Part shown: piece by piece, positions 1 through 8,770 of the stretch
Position numbering within the stretch: position 1 is the stretch's first letter
Layout: each line of letters opens with the position of its first letter
Source of the DNA: Anabaena lutea FACHB-196
GTDB lineage: Bacteria > Cyanobacteriota > Cyanobacteriia > Cyanobacteriales > Nostocaceae
Assembly: GCF_014698305.1 (NCBI RefSeq)
Contig: NZ_JACJST010000012.1
Location: forward strand, 1 to 64,000
Direction of reading: 5' to 3'
Length of the DNA stretch: 64,000 bases
Notes under the pieces: generated by a model
Seen by the model: only the letters and a program-made list of their open reading frames with translations
Database searches by the model: none
What the model was told of the DNA's origin: nothing
Made by a program: the position numbers and the translations under genes

Positions 1-84
1 GATGGGGAGATGGGGAGATGGGGAGATGGGGAGATGGGGAGATGGGGAGATGGGGAGACGCGGAGATGGGGAGATGGGGAGATG
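1..84. repeat. 8-bp tandem repeat (GATGGGGA)n
   Basis: About ten and a half head-to-tail copies of GATGGGGA fill the left edge and probably continue beyond it. One unit (57-64) differs, reading GACGCGGA. No gene is visible here. It is a short-tandem-repeat tract of the sort common between genes in filamentous cyanobacteria. Confidence 0.95.
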
Positions 85-108
85 ATTAGAAAATAATTAT
101 TCCCGTTC

Positions 109-227
109 ACCAATCACCAATTCCCAATTCCCAATTCCCAATCACCAATCACCAATCACCAATTCCCAATTCCCAATTCCCAATTCCCAATTCCCAATCA
201 CCAATCACCAATTCCCAATCACTAATT
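109..227. repeat. heptamer short tandem repeats (ACCAATC / CCCAATT)
   Basis: About 17 heptamers alternate between ACCAATC, ACCAATT and CCCAATT and end 15 bp before the start codon of the next gene. Related heptamers occur in opposite orientation at about 3510-3545, and a short stretch lies near 25820-25838. This is the STRR type of repeat known from heterocystous cyanobacteria. The array takes up all of the space where a promoter for the following gene would be expected. Confidence 0.9.
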
Positions 228-241
228 ACCACTGATTAAAA

Positions 242-1372
242 ATGGCAAAAGTTCTGCTAGAAAAAGTTAAGCGTAGATTTAACAATGTCACCGCAATTGA
301 GGATATCAGCTTTGAAATTCCTGATGGGGAGTTTTGGGTACTTGTGGGTCCTTCAGGTTGTGGTAAATCGACGATTTTGCGAACCATTGCTGGATTAGAA
401 ACCGCTACATCTGGTAATTTGTATATAGGCGATCGCTTGGTTAACGATATACCAGCAAGAGCGCGTGATGTAGCGATGGTATTTCAGAACTATGCCCTTT
501 ATCCCCACATGACGGTAGCCCAGAATATTGGGTTTGGGTTAGAAATGCGAAAAATTGACCCCAAAACGATTCAAGAACGGGTGTTGAAGGTGGCGCGATC
601 GCTCTCTTTAGAATATCTTTTAGATAGAAAGCCTAAACAACTTTCTGGAGGACAGCAACAACGAGTAGCATTAGGAAGAGCGATCGCACGTCAACCACAA
701 TTATTTTTACTTGATGAACCTTTATCTAATTTAGATGCTCAACTACGAGATGATACCAGGGCTGAATTAAAACAGTTACATCAACAATTAGGAATTACGA
801 CAATTTACGTCACCCATGATCAAGTTGAAGCAATGACTTTGGCTGATAAAATTGTGGTGCTAAATCGCGGACGAATTCAACAAATTGGCGATCCTCAAAG
901 TATTTATGCTTTACCTGCTAATGAAATGGTAGCGACTTTTTTGGGTAATCCGCCTATGAATATTTTACCAGCTATTTATAAAGGCGATAATTTTGATGTT
1001 AGTGGTCAATTATTAGCGGTTCCTAAAAATATCAAAGCAGCTTTAAGTTTACAACCAGAACAAATTTGTAATTTAGGGATTCGTCCTGAACATATTTATA
1101 TTAACAAATATATTAATGAATATATTAACGAACCACAGAACCACAGAGAGGAAGAGTTGGGAGGTTTGCTTGCAGAAGTGAAGGTGGTGGAACCTTTAGG
1201 ACGAGAAATATTGATTCGTACAAGTTTATCTGGTTCTTCTGGTTGGCTAAATGTGCAAGTTGCTAGGGATGTCCGTTTACATCCAGGAGAACGGCTGAAT
1301 TTGCAATTAGATTTAAGTCATTTATTTGTATTTAATCCAAGTAATGGTAATAGAATTTTTCCCATTGCTTGA
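242..1372 (+). CDS. ABC transporter ATP-binding protein, MalK/UgpC (CUT1) type
   Basis: This is the ATPase subunit of a carbohydrate-type ABC importer (376 aa), acting at the cytoplasmic face of the membrane. The Walker A motif GPSGCGKST lies at about residues 36-44, the Q-loop near 82, the signature LSGGQQQR at about 134-141, Walker B LFLLDEP at about 154-160 and the switch His in THDQ near 192. A C-terminal TOBE-like region follows from about 240 and fits the MalK/UgpC length. No permease or binding-protein gene is adjacent, so it may serve several distant permeases. Residues of about 285-305 look like a low-complexity insertion derived from a dispersed DNA repeat (see findings). The substrate cannot be told. 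Confidence 0.9.
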   Translation: MAKVLLEKVKRRFNNVTAIEDISFEIPDGEFWVLVGPSGCGKSTILRTIAGLETATSGNLYIGDRLVNDIPARARDVAMVFQNYALYPHMTVAQNIGFGLEMRKIDPKTIQERVLKVARSLSLEYLLDRKPKQLSGGQQQRVALGRAIARQPQLFLLDEPLSNLDAQLRDDTRAELKQLHQQLGITTIYVTHDQVEAMTLADKIVVLNRGRIQQIGDPQSIYALPANEMVATFLGNPPMNILPAIYKGDNFDVSGQLLAVPKNIKAALSLQPEQICNLGIRPEHIYINKYINEYINEPQNHREEELGGLLAEVKVVEPLGREILIRTSLSGSSGWLNVQVARDVRLHPGERLNLQLDLSHLFVFNPSNGNRIFPIA

Positions 1373-1394
1373 GGATAATTCAAAATCAAAAAAT

Positions 1395-1530
1395 GTAGGT
1401 TGGGGAGTCTCAACTGTGGACGAGTTTCCCGGTTTGGAGCGAGTGGCGTTTAACGTAAGGAAACCAACATAAATCAAATAAAATTATCAAAACTTATATT
1501 GGGTTGCGCTGTCTCTTAACCCAACCTACG
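1395..1530. repeat. dispersed inverted-repeat element (TGTAGGTTGGG...CCCAACCTACG)
   Basis: The segment opens with TGTAGGTTGGGG and closes with CCCAACCTACG, which are inverted copies. It contains the phrase GGGTTGCGCTGTC, and near copies of this occur at about 45460-45492 and 57971-58005. It lies between two genes that end toward each other. It looks like a small palindromic mobile element or its remnant. Confidence 0.6.
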
Positions 1531-1566
1531 AAAAATCAATTTAATATCAATTTAACAACTAAAAAT

Positions 1567-2445
1567 TTATTTCAATCCTGTAGCTTTCAAAATCTCACTA
1601 TCACCTTTTCTAACAATTAGAGTTGAAGGAGAATTTCCATCTTCTGTAATCGGTTGTTCTAAAATGTAGACATAATCTCCATTTGTCCAACCTGTAACAC
1701 ATTTACCATCCCGACAAGAGATTTTCCCACCTGTTAAATTAATACATTTACCTTGAGAGTCACATCCTTTATAAGTCAAGTTTCCTGTATTATTAACTCC
1801 TGTCCAAGAGTCAGTATTTCCAATCGTAATTGTCCACTCACCATTACTTATAGTGTTGGATTTACTTGATTTACTATCTTCGGTTTTGGTGGATGATTTC
1901 TCATCTAGAACTTCCATGTTAGTAATGATAGATTCTTTGCGAGTTTTACCACATGGTTCAGCACTTTGACAATCACTAACTGATTTGATTTGGTAAGAAG
2001 CACGTACTTTTTTATTTAAAAATTTTGCTTCTTCTGCACAAATCTCAAAGCTTGCACCTTCATTATATTCAGTTCCATTTTCATCTACTAATTTGACATA
2101 ACATAGTAAATCACCATTGACTAATTCTTTGACTGTTGCAACTTCTGGTTGTTTGGGTACTTTTGTTTCAGATTGGGTAGTTTTAGCTTGGGTATCTGTT
2201 ACAGATTTAGGAAACCTTTTTGTTTTAGCCGTTTTAGCTGAAGTTTCTGTTTCAGGTTTTTGGATAGATTCGGTTTTAGTTGAAGTTTCTGTTTCAGGTT
2301 CTGGAGAAGTTGTCGTTTGAGATTGTGCAACAGTATTAGTTGAACTTTCTTGTGCTGTATTAGCTGTATTAGTTGGTGAATTACCACAACTTGTAATTGA
2401 TATACAGCCAATAATTAAGGAAATTGTGGGAATTAATTTTTGCAT
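1567..2445 (-). CDS. putative lipoprotein, Thr/Glu-rich linker, function unknown
   Basis: This 292-aa protein starts with a signal peptide and a lipobox (ITSC, Cys at about residue 20), so it is probably lipid-anchored outside the cytoplasmic membrane. Residues of about 25-100 are low-complexity, rich in Thr, Glu, Lys and Ser, with a repeated PETETS-K-T unit. The C-terminal part has two Cys-containing segments: about 105-175, with CYVKLVDENG, and about 200-292, with paired Cys in GCDSQGKC and SCRDGKC that suggest disulfides. I do not recognise a family. It lies 16 bp downstream of mtnA on the same strand and could be cotranscribed with it. Confidence 0.65.
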   Translation of the reverse strand: MQKLIPTISLIIGCISITSCGNSPTNTANTAQESSTNTVAQSQTTTSPEPETETSTKTESIQKPETETSAKTAKTKRFPKSVTDTQAKTTQSETKVPKQPEVATVKELVNGDLLCYVKLVDENGTEYNEGASFEICAEEAKFLNKKVRASYQIKSVSDCQSAEPCGKTRKESIITNMEVLDEKSSTKTEDSKSSKSNTISNGEWTITIGNTDSWTGVNNTGNLTYKGCDSQGKCINLTGGKISCRDGKCVTGWTNGDYVYILEQPITEDGNSPSTLIVRKGDSEILKATGLK

Positions 2446-2461
2446 TATTGAATTCTGAGAT

Positions 2462-3505
2462 TTAAAGCACTGAATTTTTTTGAGCTTTTATCAAGTCACC
2501 AGGAGCAAAAGCACCATTTTCTGTAATAATGGCTGTAATTAATTCTGCGGGAGTAACATCAAAAGCAGGATTATAAAACTCTACTCCTGAAGGTGTCAAA
2601 AGAGTATCACCAATTTGGTATATTTCCGATGGATGACGTTCTTCAATGGGAATTAGACTACCACTAGCTAAGGTGAAATCAATGGTAGAAACAGGTGCGG
2701 CAACGAAGAAGGGGATATTATGTTTTTGAGCTACTATAGCTAAACTGTAAGTTCCAATTTTATTAGCGGTGTCCCCATTTGCAGCAATTCTATCAGCACC
2801 GACAATAACCGCATCAATTAAACCTTGTTTCATGCAATGTGCAGCCATACTATCAGTAATCACTGTCACCGGAATTCCTTCTTGCACACATTCCCATGCG
2901 GTGAGTTTTGCACCTTGTAAACGAGGACGAGTTTCATCTGCAAATACTCGCGTCAATCTTCCTTCTCTCCAAGCAGAACGCACAACACCCAATGCAGTAC
3001 CATAACCAGCAGTTGCTAAAGCACCAGTGTTACAGTGGGTAAGTATGGTTAATTTTTCTGGGGTTTTGGGTAAAGCTGCTAAACCGTGATCACCAATAGC
3101 TTGACAGGTTTGAATATCTTCAGCGTTGATAGTTTGGGCAGTTTCTAGGAGAGTTTGTTGAATTTCTGCGATTGTTCCTAGAGTTTCATAAGCTGTTTGC
3201 ATCATTCTACCAATTGCCCAAAACAAATTTACTGCTGTGGGACGGGTAGAACGCAACAATTGAGCAACTTTTTCTAATTGTTGCAAAAACTCTTCACGTT
3301 TGCTAGTTTCAATTTCCCTCGCACCCAAATACATTCCATAAGCAGCAGCGACACCAATTGCCGGCGCACCTCTAACAATCATAGTTCTAATGGCTTCGGC
3401 CATATCTTCACTGCGATGAATTTCCACCACAGCATACTCATTTGGTAAACGAGTTTGGTCGATTAGTAAAACAGAGTTATTTTTCCAAACAACGGAATAA
3501 AGCAT
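2462..3505 (-). CDS. mtnA: S-methyl-5-thioribose-1-phosphate isomerase
   Basis: This aldose-ketose isomerase of the methionine salvage pathway converts methylthioribose-1-phosphate to methylthioribulose-1-phosphate. At 347 aa it matches the family length. Family signatures are RGAPAIG at residues 45-51, HCNTGALAT with the catalytic Cys at about 158, and [19 protein letters not shown] with the catalytic Asp at about 238. The related eIF2B-alpha family is the only serious alternative, and the Cys and Asp pair favours MtnA. No other salvage gene is adjacent. A run of heptamer repeats sits just upstream at about 3508-3545. Confidence 0.93.
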   Translation of the reverse strand: MLYSVVWKNNSVLLIDQTRLPNEYAVVEIHRSEDMAEAIRTMIVRGAPAIGVAAAYGMYLGAREIETSKREEFLQQLEKVAQLLRSTRPTAVNLFWAIGRMMQTAYETLGTIAEIQQTLLETAQTINAEDIQTCQAIGDHGLAALPKTPEKLTILTHCNTGALATAGYGTALGVVRSAWREGRLTRVFADETRPRLQGAKLTAWECVQEGIPVTVITDSMAAHCMKQGLIDAVIVGADRIAANGDTANKIGTYSLAIVAQKHNIPFFVAAPVSTIDFTLASGSLIPIEERHPSEIYQIGDTLLTPSGVEFYNPAFDVTPAELITAIITENGAFAPGDLIKAQKNSVL

Positions 3506-3507
3506 AA

Positions 3508-3545
3508 ATGGGTAATTGGTGATTGGTGATTGGTAATTGGTGATT
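3508..3545. repeat. heptamer STRR, inverted relative to 109-227
   Basis: About five heptamers of the GGTGATT / GGTAATT type lie directly upstream of mtnA. They are the reverse complement of the CCAATCA / CCAATTA units at the left edge. Confidence 0.75.
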
Positions 3546-3667
3546 GCTAAGAGTCCCTATTCCCTACTACAGTGGGAAATCAAAAATCATCATAGCAACT
3601 TTGGGGTAATTTTGAGCGATTACTTCGGAAATAGTCTAAGTCATAAAAATATCCAAGTACTACATTA

Positions 3668-4372
3668 TCAGTTTTTAGTTGCTACCCAACCACCAACCCA
3701 AAGTCCTGTATAAAATCTCAAGATATTACCAAAACCAGCTTGCTGTAATAATTCCACTACTCTCATTTCTGAAATAGGAAAAACACCTTTTTTGATTGTT
3801 TCTAGTCCTTGTATTCTTTTTTCTGGGTTCATCCCCATTTGCTCCCAATAAACTTGAATGATGGAAATCATTCGTTCAAATTGATCAGTTTCTTTTTCAC
3901 CAAATATATCTACTAAAATAAAAGTAGCTGATGATTTTAGACGTTGGGCAATATTTTTAAGTAAAGCCAGTTTACTGCCATCATCAGGTAGAAAATGCAT
4001 TACTAAAATACAAGTTGCTGCGTCATATAAAGAAATAGTATTTAAATCATGTGTATATCCTGCAAATAATTTTATTCGTTCAGATAATCCATGTTCATCT
4101 ATTTTATTTTGAGCAATAGATAGCATATTACTCGATGGATCTACACCTAGCATTTGCCACTGTAAATTACCTTGACTAAACTTGATTAATTCCATCCCAC
4201 TACCAGCACCCACAATCAACAAATTAGCTTTTTCTGGTATATTGGCTCTGAGGACAGATAATGCCATATTGTGCATTACCTCATAACCAGGTAAAGCCAT
4301 TTGAATCATCGTGTCGTATTCATTGGTAGCAACTGGTGGGTTAGAGTCAAAATTTATAGTTTGTTCTGGCAT
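3668..4372 (-). CDS. class I SAM-dependent methyltransferase
   Basis: This is a 234-aa Rossmann-fold methyltransferase. Motif I reads LLIVGAGSGMEL at about residues 51-62, followed by the acidic motif II in GVDPSSNML at about 76-84. The N-terminal segment YDTMIQMALPGYEVMHNM resembles the CmoA-like / ubiquinone-type group. The substrate cannot be assigned. It is downstream of the restriction-modification pair on the same strand, with a gap of about 117 bp, so it is probably an independent unit. Confidence 0.75.
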   Translation of the reverse strand: MPEQTINFDSNPPVATNEYDTMIQMALPGYEVMHNMALSVLRANIPEKANLLIVGAGSGMELIKFSQGNLQWQMLGVDPSSNMLSIAQNKIDEHGLSERIKLFAGYTHDLNTISLYDAATCILVMHFLPDDGSKLALLKNIAQRLKSSATFILVDIFGEKETDQFERMISIIQVYWEQMGMNPEKRIQGLETIKKGVFPISEMRVVELLQQAGFGNILRFYTGLWVGGWVATKN

Positions 4373-4489
4373 TTGCTTTTAGTGTTATGTTTAATTAGTC
4401 ATTTGATTATACATCAACACAATAAACGAAATAATGCGAGCATAGGTTTAGCAATGCTAAAGCTTTACATAATTCTGGATTTTGACAAT

Positions 4490-5452
4490 TTAAACAGTTA
4501 ACAATGAAACATCAAATATCTGGGATTTATTTTTATCTTGAATATACATCAGCATACATTTAGCAACATATTCTGCTAATTTAACAGGTACAGCATTACC
4601 AATCATTTGTTCTAAATCTGTTTTTGAACCTGCAAAAATAAAATCATCAGGAAAAGTTTGAATATAACTTCTTTCACGAGTAGTTAGGGGACGCAAATCT
4701 GGGGTTAATTCTGCAACATCTCCGGGATGTTGTTTATAATTTTTAGGTATTGGTCTATTCACACCTCTAATAGTTGGACTTGGTTCGTCAATACTAAAAA
4801 TAGCCCTTCTTTGATAACTTCGAGGATGTCGATAATAGTATTCAATTCCTAAACTATTTCCTAAACAATCTCTAATAGTTGTAGGTTTGCTAGATAAATT
4901 AGCTTCTAGATAAGTCTTTAAATTATCATCCTCACCACCTTTTTCTCCGATACAAAAAAATCTTTTTCTTTTTTGAGGTACACCGCATAAACTAGCATCT
5001 AATACTTTTTCTGTTAAACCATAACCAGCAGATTTAAGAATTTGCCGAAATTCTTGATATTTGTTGGATTTTCTAAACAATTCTACATTTTCTAAGACAA
5101 ACCATTGAGTAGAAACATTGGCTACTATTTCCGCAAATGTAATACTTAAATCTCCTCTACCTAAATCTTCATTACGCTTACCTGCACTAGAAAAATCTTG
5201 GCATGGTGGACCACCAATAATCACATCTGGTAAGAATTGTTTAAATAGGGAATAATTATTATTTATCTGACTCAAATCATATTCACAAATTGGATGATCA
5301 AAGTTTAGCTTGTAAACATTTATTGCAGGCTTCCAGTTGTCAAAAGCAGCGACAATTTTAAATCCACCATTCTGAAATCCTAGTGATAAACCACCACAAC
5401 CAGAAAATACATCTATGACTTTTAAGAAAGAGGATTCTATCTGTATATTCAT
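4490..5452 (-). CDS. type II DNA (cytosine-5) methyltransferase
   Basis: This C5-methyltransferase is the modification half of a type II system. The motifs run in canonical order: I (FSGCGGLSLGF, about residues 16-26 from the chosen ATG), IV with the catalytic Cys (GGPPCQDFS), VI (ENV, about 121), VIII (QKRKRFF), and X (GNAVPVKLAEYV). About 320 aa is compact but complete. I chose ATG at 5452. A TTG at 5464 would overlap the end of the upstream nuclease reading frame (TTGA). The target-recognition region is short. The specificity is not readable, but the partner family suggests GRCGYC. Confidence 0.9.
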   Translation of the reverse strand: MNIQIESSFLKVIDVFSGCGGLSLGFQNGGFKIVAAFDNWKPAINVYKLNFDHPICEYDLSQINNNYSLFKQFLPDVIIGGPPCQDFSSAGKRNEDLGRGDLSITFAEIVANVSTQWFVLENVELFRKSNKYQEFRQILKSAGYGLTEKVLDASLCGVPQKRKRFFCIGEKGGEDDNLKTYLEANLSSKPTTIRDCLGNSLGIEYYYRHPRSYQRRAIFSIDEPSPTIRGVNRPIPKNYKQHPGDVAELTPDLRPLTTRERSYIQTFPDDFIFAGSKTDLEQMIGNAVPVKLAEYVAKCMLMYIQDKNKSQIFDVSLLTV

Positions 5453-5460
5453 TAAAGTTA

Positions 5461-6594
5461 TCAAATGTCTTTTAATCTATTATCAAAAATTTCTGGATTG
5501 CTTAAAATAATAGCATCAAATCTTCTTTCAGGGCTTAAGAAATTCTGTCCTCCTCCTAAAATGATGTTATTAATTTCTTATTTGGTAATTCTGGGTTGAA
5601 TCAAATTATCACAAGTCATATAAGGTCGAGTATTAGAACCGCTTAAAGCAAAAGCTTTATCATTCTTCGTGTTATAGGTTAATGTATCAATAATTAATTT
5701 ATGATTTATTTTACCAATTAGAGCAAATTCATATAACATCTTTGCTAACCATACCACAGAACGCATAGGTCTTTGTATGCTTTCTTCTGATTTAGCCAAT
5801 CTTTTAGTGATATCAAAGAAAAGCCTAGTAAATCCGAAGTTGCTCCAAACAAAAATATCTAAGCAATTTTGATAAAGTTTGGAAGTTTTACCTACAGTTT
5901 TCCATATTGGTTGCATGACTAATGGAGATTGAATTTCAATATTATCACTTATTAAATTATCTAAACAATCTACAATTTGAGGTATAAAAGGCAATATATG
6001 ACCTATACTATGCCAATCTTGAATCTGACTACATATAGCTTGTAAATAACTTAGTAATTTATCTCTTGAATTTTCAAATTCATGAGCAATACTCAAAGCA
6101 ATATAGACAATAGTATCGGGTCTTGTCACAATTTCACAGCCATATTGATTATCTGGTAAACGATAAGTAGAATTGTCAGGTAATGCTGTCAATTTTATTT
6201 CTATACTTCGTAAACAAGCATTATCTCTATTCAGATCATGGGTGACTAAATCAACTAGTGGCAATTTACCAAAAACTATTTTTCTATAAGGTACATAGTC
6301 GCTTTCAAAAGAAAAAAATAAATTAGGAGAAAGAGGACAAATACCCAATATTTGAGAAGTATCTATTTCTTGATGCTGAATTGTTAACCCCTTGTCCAAA
6401 GTTAAATAATTTAGTTTAAGTCCTTTCTGGTGCATATAACAAGCTAATGACACAGGAAAAGAATTATTAAATTGATTTTTCCCCCAACTTTCTCTCTGAG
6501 AAAAGTCTCTATTAGAATGAATTAATCCAAATAAACCTACTTGTAAATTATCTGGTTGCATTAGACCAATTTTGATAATATGCTCACATAACAA
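5461..6594 (-). pseudogene. HindVP-family type II restriction endonuclease, interrupted by an in-frame TAA
   Basis: The reading frame encodes a 338-aa protein resembling HindVP-type nucleases, which recognise GRCGYC. A PD-(D/E)xK core is visible as D115 and the EIKL segment with E132 and K134. The frame stops at TAA (5578-5580). The same frame then continues without a break for about 38 codons, including GGGQNFLSPERRFDAI, and ends at TGA (5461-5463), touching the methyltransferase start region. The tail looks like normal coding sequence, so I read this as one gene with a premature stop, giving a truncated and possibly inactive nuclease. A natural C-terminal mini-ORF or stop readthrough are alternatives. 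The family call is from memory of the motifs. Confidence 0.65.
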
Positions 6595-6680
6595 TTTCAG
6601 TATAAATTAATTTCTTGATATTTAGCTGATTTCTCGATTTATAATCACTCATCATCAAAAAAGTAGAGTAACTATTATTT

Positions 6681-8432
6681 ATGCTCAATCAAACCTATAC
6701 AACCGATGTCCTAGTAGTTGGAGGAGGAACCGGCGGAACTGCTGCGGCTATCCAAGCTGCACGAAGAGGCGCTAAAACCATCCTTGTGAGCGAATTTACC
6801 TGGTTAGGAGGAATGCTCACCTCAGCGGGCGTATCTGCACCTGATGGTAACGAATTGCAAGCTTTTCAAACTGGCTTATGGGGAGCATTTATACAAGAAT
6901 TACGCCAACGACAACCAGGAGGGTTAGATAACAGTTGGGTGAGCTTTTTTACTTATGAACCGCGTATAGGTGCAGAAATCTTTGCTGACTGGGTGAAGGA
7001 ATTACCTAATCTCCAATGGATATCAGGAAAAGTTCCATTAGAAGTTTTGCGTCAGGGAGACTGTATTACAGGTGTACGCTTTGCAGATTTCACAGTCACC
7101 GCCAAAATTATTCTTGATGGTACAGAATTGGGTGATTTATTAGCTTTAGGGGAAGTACCTTATCGTTGGGGTTGGGAACTAAAGTCAGAGTGGGGAGAAC
7201 CTAGCGCACCAGAAAGTTTTAACTCTCTCACCGAAAAATACCCTGTACAAGCGCCAACTTGGGTAGTGGTAATGCAAGATTTTGGTGAACCTGTCGCGGC
7301 TGAAATCCCACCTGCCCCTAACTATAATCCATCACTGTTTACAGGCGCTTGGGATGACTATGGGGCGGAGAAATTTTTAAATTATGGTCGCTTACCAGGA
7401 GGTCGGTTTATGATTAACTGGCCTATTTGTGGCAACGACTACGGCCAAAAAGCCAACCGTTTGATAAAGTCGGATTTAACTAGACGTAAGTTTGTCCAAG
7501 AATGTTTCTGGCATAGTCAAAACTTTGCCCATTTTATCCAAACTCAGCTTGGTCGGCGTTACGGTTTAGCAGAAGGTGTTTTTCCTAGCCTCTCTCCAGC
7601 TTTTGCGCTGCATCCCTATTATCGGGAAAGTCGCCGTTTAAAGGGACTTGTTACTGTCTGTGAGCAGAATATTCTGCCCTTAGCAGGTAGTAGTGTCGCC
7701 GCTAAATTTGATGATGCGGTTGCTGTTGGTAACTACGCCAACGACCACCATTATCCTGGTGATAAGTTCTCACTGCAACCTAAATCTATCCGCTGGGGGG
7801 GACGTTGGACTGGAACGCCCTTCACTATTCCCTATCGTTGTCTGATTCCAGTGACTACAGATGGGTTGCTGGTCTGTGAAAAGAATATTTCTGTGTCCCA
7901 CATCGCTAATGGGGCTACCAGACTACAACCGATAGTGATGGGTATAGGTCAAGCAGCGGGTATGGCAGCTGCTCTATGTTGTGAGTTAGAATGTCAACCC
8001 AGGGATTTGCCAGTTAGGACGCTGCAAGCAGCTTTATTAACTGATGAGCGATCGCCTGCGGCAATTGTTCCCCTGTTTAACTTATCAACCAATCATCCAG
8101 AGTGGCTCAACTGGCAAATCCATTATTTGGACAACCCAGAAACATATCCCATTAATGGTAATTGTCCTGGTTTATTGGTTAATCCGTATGATTACTTGAA
8201 TCTTGATTGTTTCATAGGCATTTTTAATCGCCTAGACCAACAACACTACACATTTACTATCACAAACCCAACTGAATTTTCACCGAAAATTTGGCAGATT
8301 GTGACTTTGCAATCCCATATTGATGAGCAACTGCAAGCCCTTCCTGCTAAAGAAAAGCTCACTCTCTGGGGACGGAAAAATTCATCTGGTAACTGGCTAC
8401 TCGTTGAATATATCGACGAAGTATCAAATTGA
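6681..8432 (+). CDS. FAD-dependent oxidoreductase
   Basis: This 583-aa flavoprotein of the FAD_oxidored type has an N-terminal dinucleotide fold, VLVVGGGTGGTAAAIQAARRG, with GxGxxG at about residues 14-19. An acidic residue follows at the end of the second strand, in LVSEFTWLGGMLTSAG. The C-terminal FAD-contact segment HIANGATRLQPIVMGIGQAAG is at about 408-428. Related proteins are annotated only as FAD-dependent oxidoreductases, and the substrate is unknown. No signal peptide is seen. It stands alone, followed after about 100 bp by patX. Confidence 0.8.
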   Translation: MLNQTYTTDVLVVGGGTGGTAAAIQAARRGAKTILVSEFTWLGGMLTSAGVSAPDGNELQAFQTGLWGAFIQELRQRQPGGLDNSWVSFFTYEPRIGAEIFADWVKELPNLQWISGKVPLEVLRQGDCITGVRFADFTVTAKIILDGTELGDLLALGEVPYRWGWELKSEWGEPSAPESFNSLTEKYPVQAPTWVVVMQDFGEPVAAEIPPAPNYNPSLFTGAWDDYGAEKFLNYGRLPGGRFMINWPICGNDYGQKANRLIKSDLTRRKFVQECFWHSQNFAHFIQTQLGRRYGLAEGVFPSLSPAFALHPYYRESRRLKGLVTVCEQNILPLAGSSVAAKFDDAVAVGNYANDHHYPGDKFSLQPKSIRWGGRWTGTPFTIPYRCLIPVTTDGLLVCEKNISVSHIANGATRLQPIVMGIGQAAGMAAALCCELECQPRDLPVRTLQAALLTDERSPAAIVPLFNLSTNHPEWLNWQIHYLDNPETYPINGNCPGLLVNPYDYLNLDCFIGIFNRLDQQHYTFTITNPTEFSPKIWQIVTLQSHIDEQLQALPAKEKLTLWGRKNSSGNWLLVEYIDEVSN

Positions 8433-8470
8433 TTTTTTTACAGTCAAATACAATACTTTTTAATAAATTG

Positions 8471-8501
8471 TCCGGATGATCATATAAAAGTTAAGTATCA
8501 G
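8471..8501 (+). promoter_or_regulatory. DIF1-type promoter upstream of patX
   Basis: TCCGGA at 8471-8476 is the hexamer found around -35 in HetR-dependent DIF1 promoters of Anabaena. A -10-like AT-rich segment, TTAAGTAT (8491-8498), follows at about 16 bp. The patX start codon is about 33 bp further on. The hexamer is exact, but the -10 match is weak. Confidence 0.6.
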
Positions 8502-8533
8502 TGAATTGGAGAGTTCTAAAATAGACATCTACT

Positions 8534-8770
8534 ATGCGTGCTGCCATTTCACTTTTAGTATCGAGTCTGGTATTCGGCTCCTTAGCTTTTAACTGCGAAG
8601 CGGTACTGACTCGCCTTTCCTACCTGCTAATTGCTACTTCTGGTTCACAACAGCTACTTGCTGAAAAACCTCAAACTAGTCCTAACCAACCAGAAACGCC
8701 AGCACCTCATCGCGGTAGTGGGCGCAAAGAGTCCTTGGGATATTCCAGAAATATCTATTCTGTTGTTTAA
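8534..8770 (+). CDS. patX: PatX-like heterocyst-inhibiting RGSGR peptide precursor
   Basis: This is a 78-aa precursor with an N-terminal hydrophobic signal-like segment (about residues 3-23) and a Pro/Thr-rich linker. The pentapeptide RGSGR is at residues 60-64, preceded by His (HRGSGR), as in the PatX family. PatX is thought to be processed to a diffusible peptide that binds HetR and inhibits heterocyst differentiation in neighbouring cells. Fourteen residues follow the pentapeptide. A DIF1-type TCCGGA element lies about 60 bp upstream, and glnA, gifA and apcF are downstream within 4 kb, a setting I believe is shared with other Nostocales. PatS is the alternative name for RGSGR peptides, but it is shorter and lacks the signal segment. 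Confidence 0.75.
   Translation: MRAAISLLVSSLVFGSLAFNCEAVLTRLSYLLIATSGSQQLLAEKPQTSPNQPETPAPHRGSGRKESLGYSRNIYSVV

Noticed and set aside
2117-2320. Open frames on both strands within the lipoprotein gene.
   Set aside because: They are by-products of the repetitive Thr/Glu-rich coding sequence. Only the full-length frame has a signal peptide and a sensible composition.
4490-6594. Possibility that the restriction-modification pair is of Dcm/Vsr type.
   Set aside because: The neighbour is far longer than Vsr and has a HindVP-like PD-(D/E)xK core.
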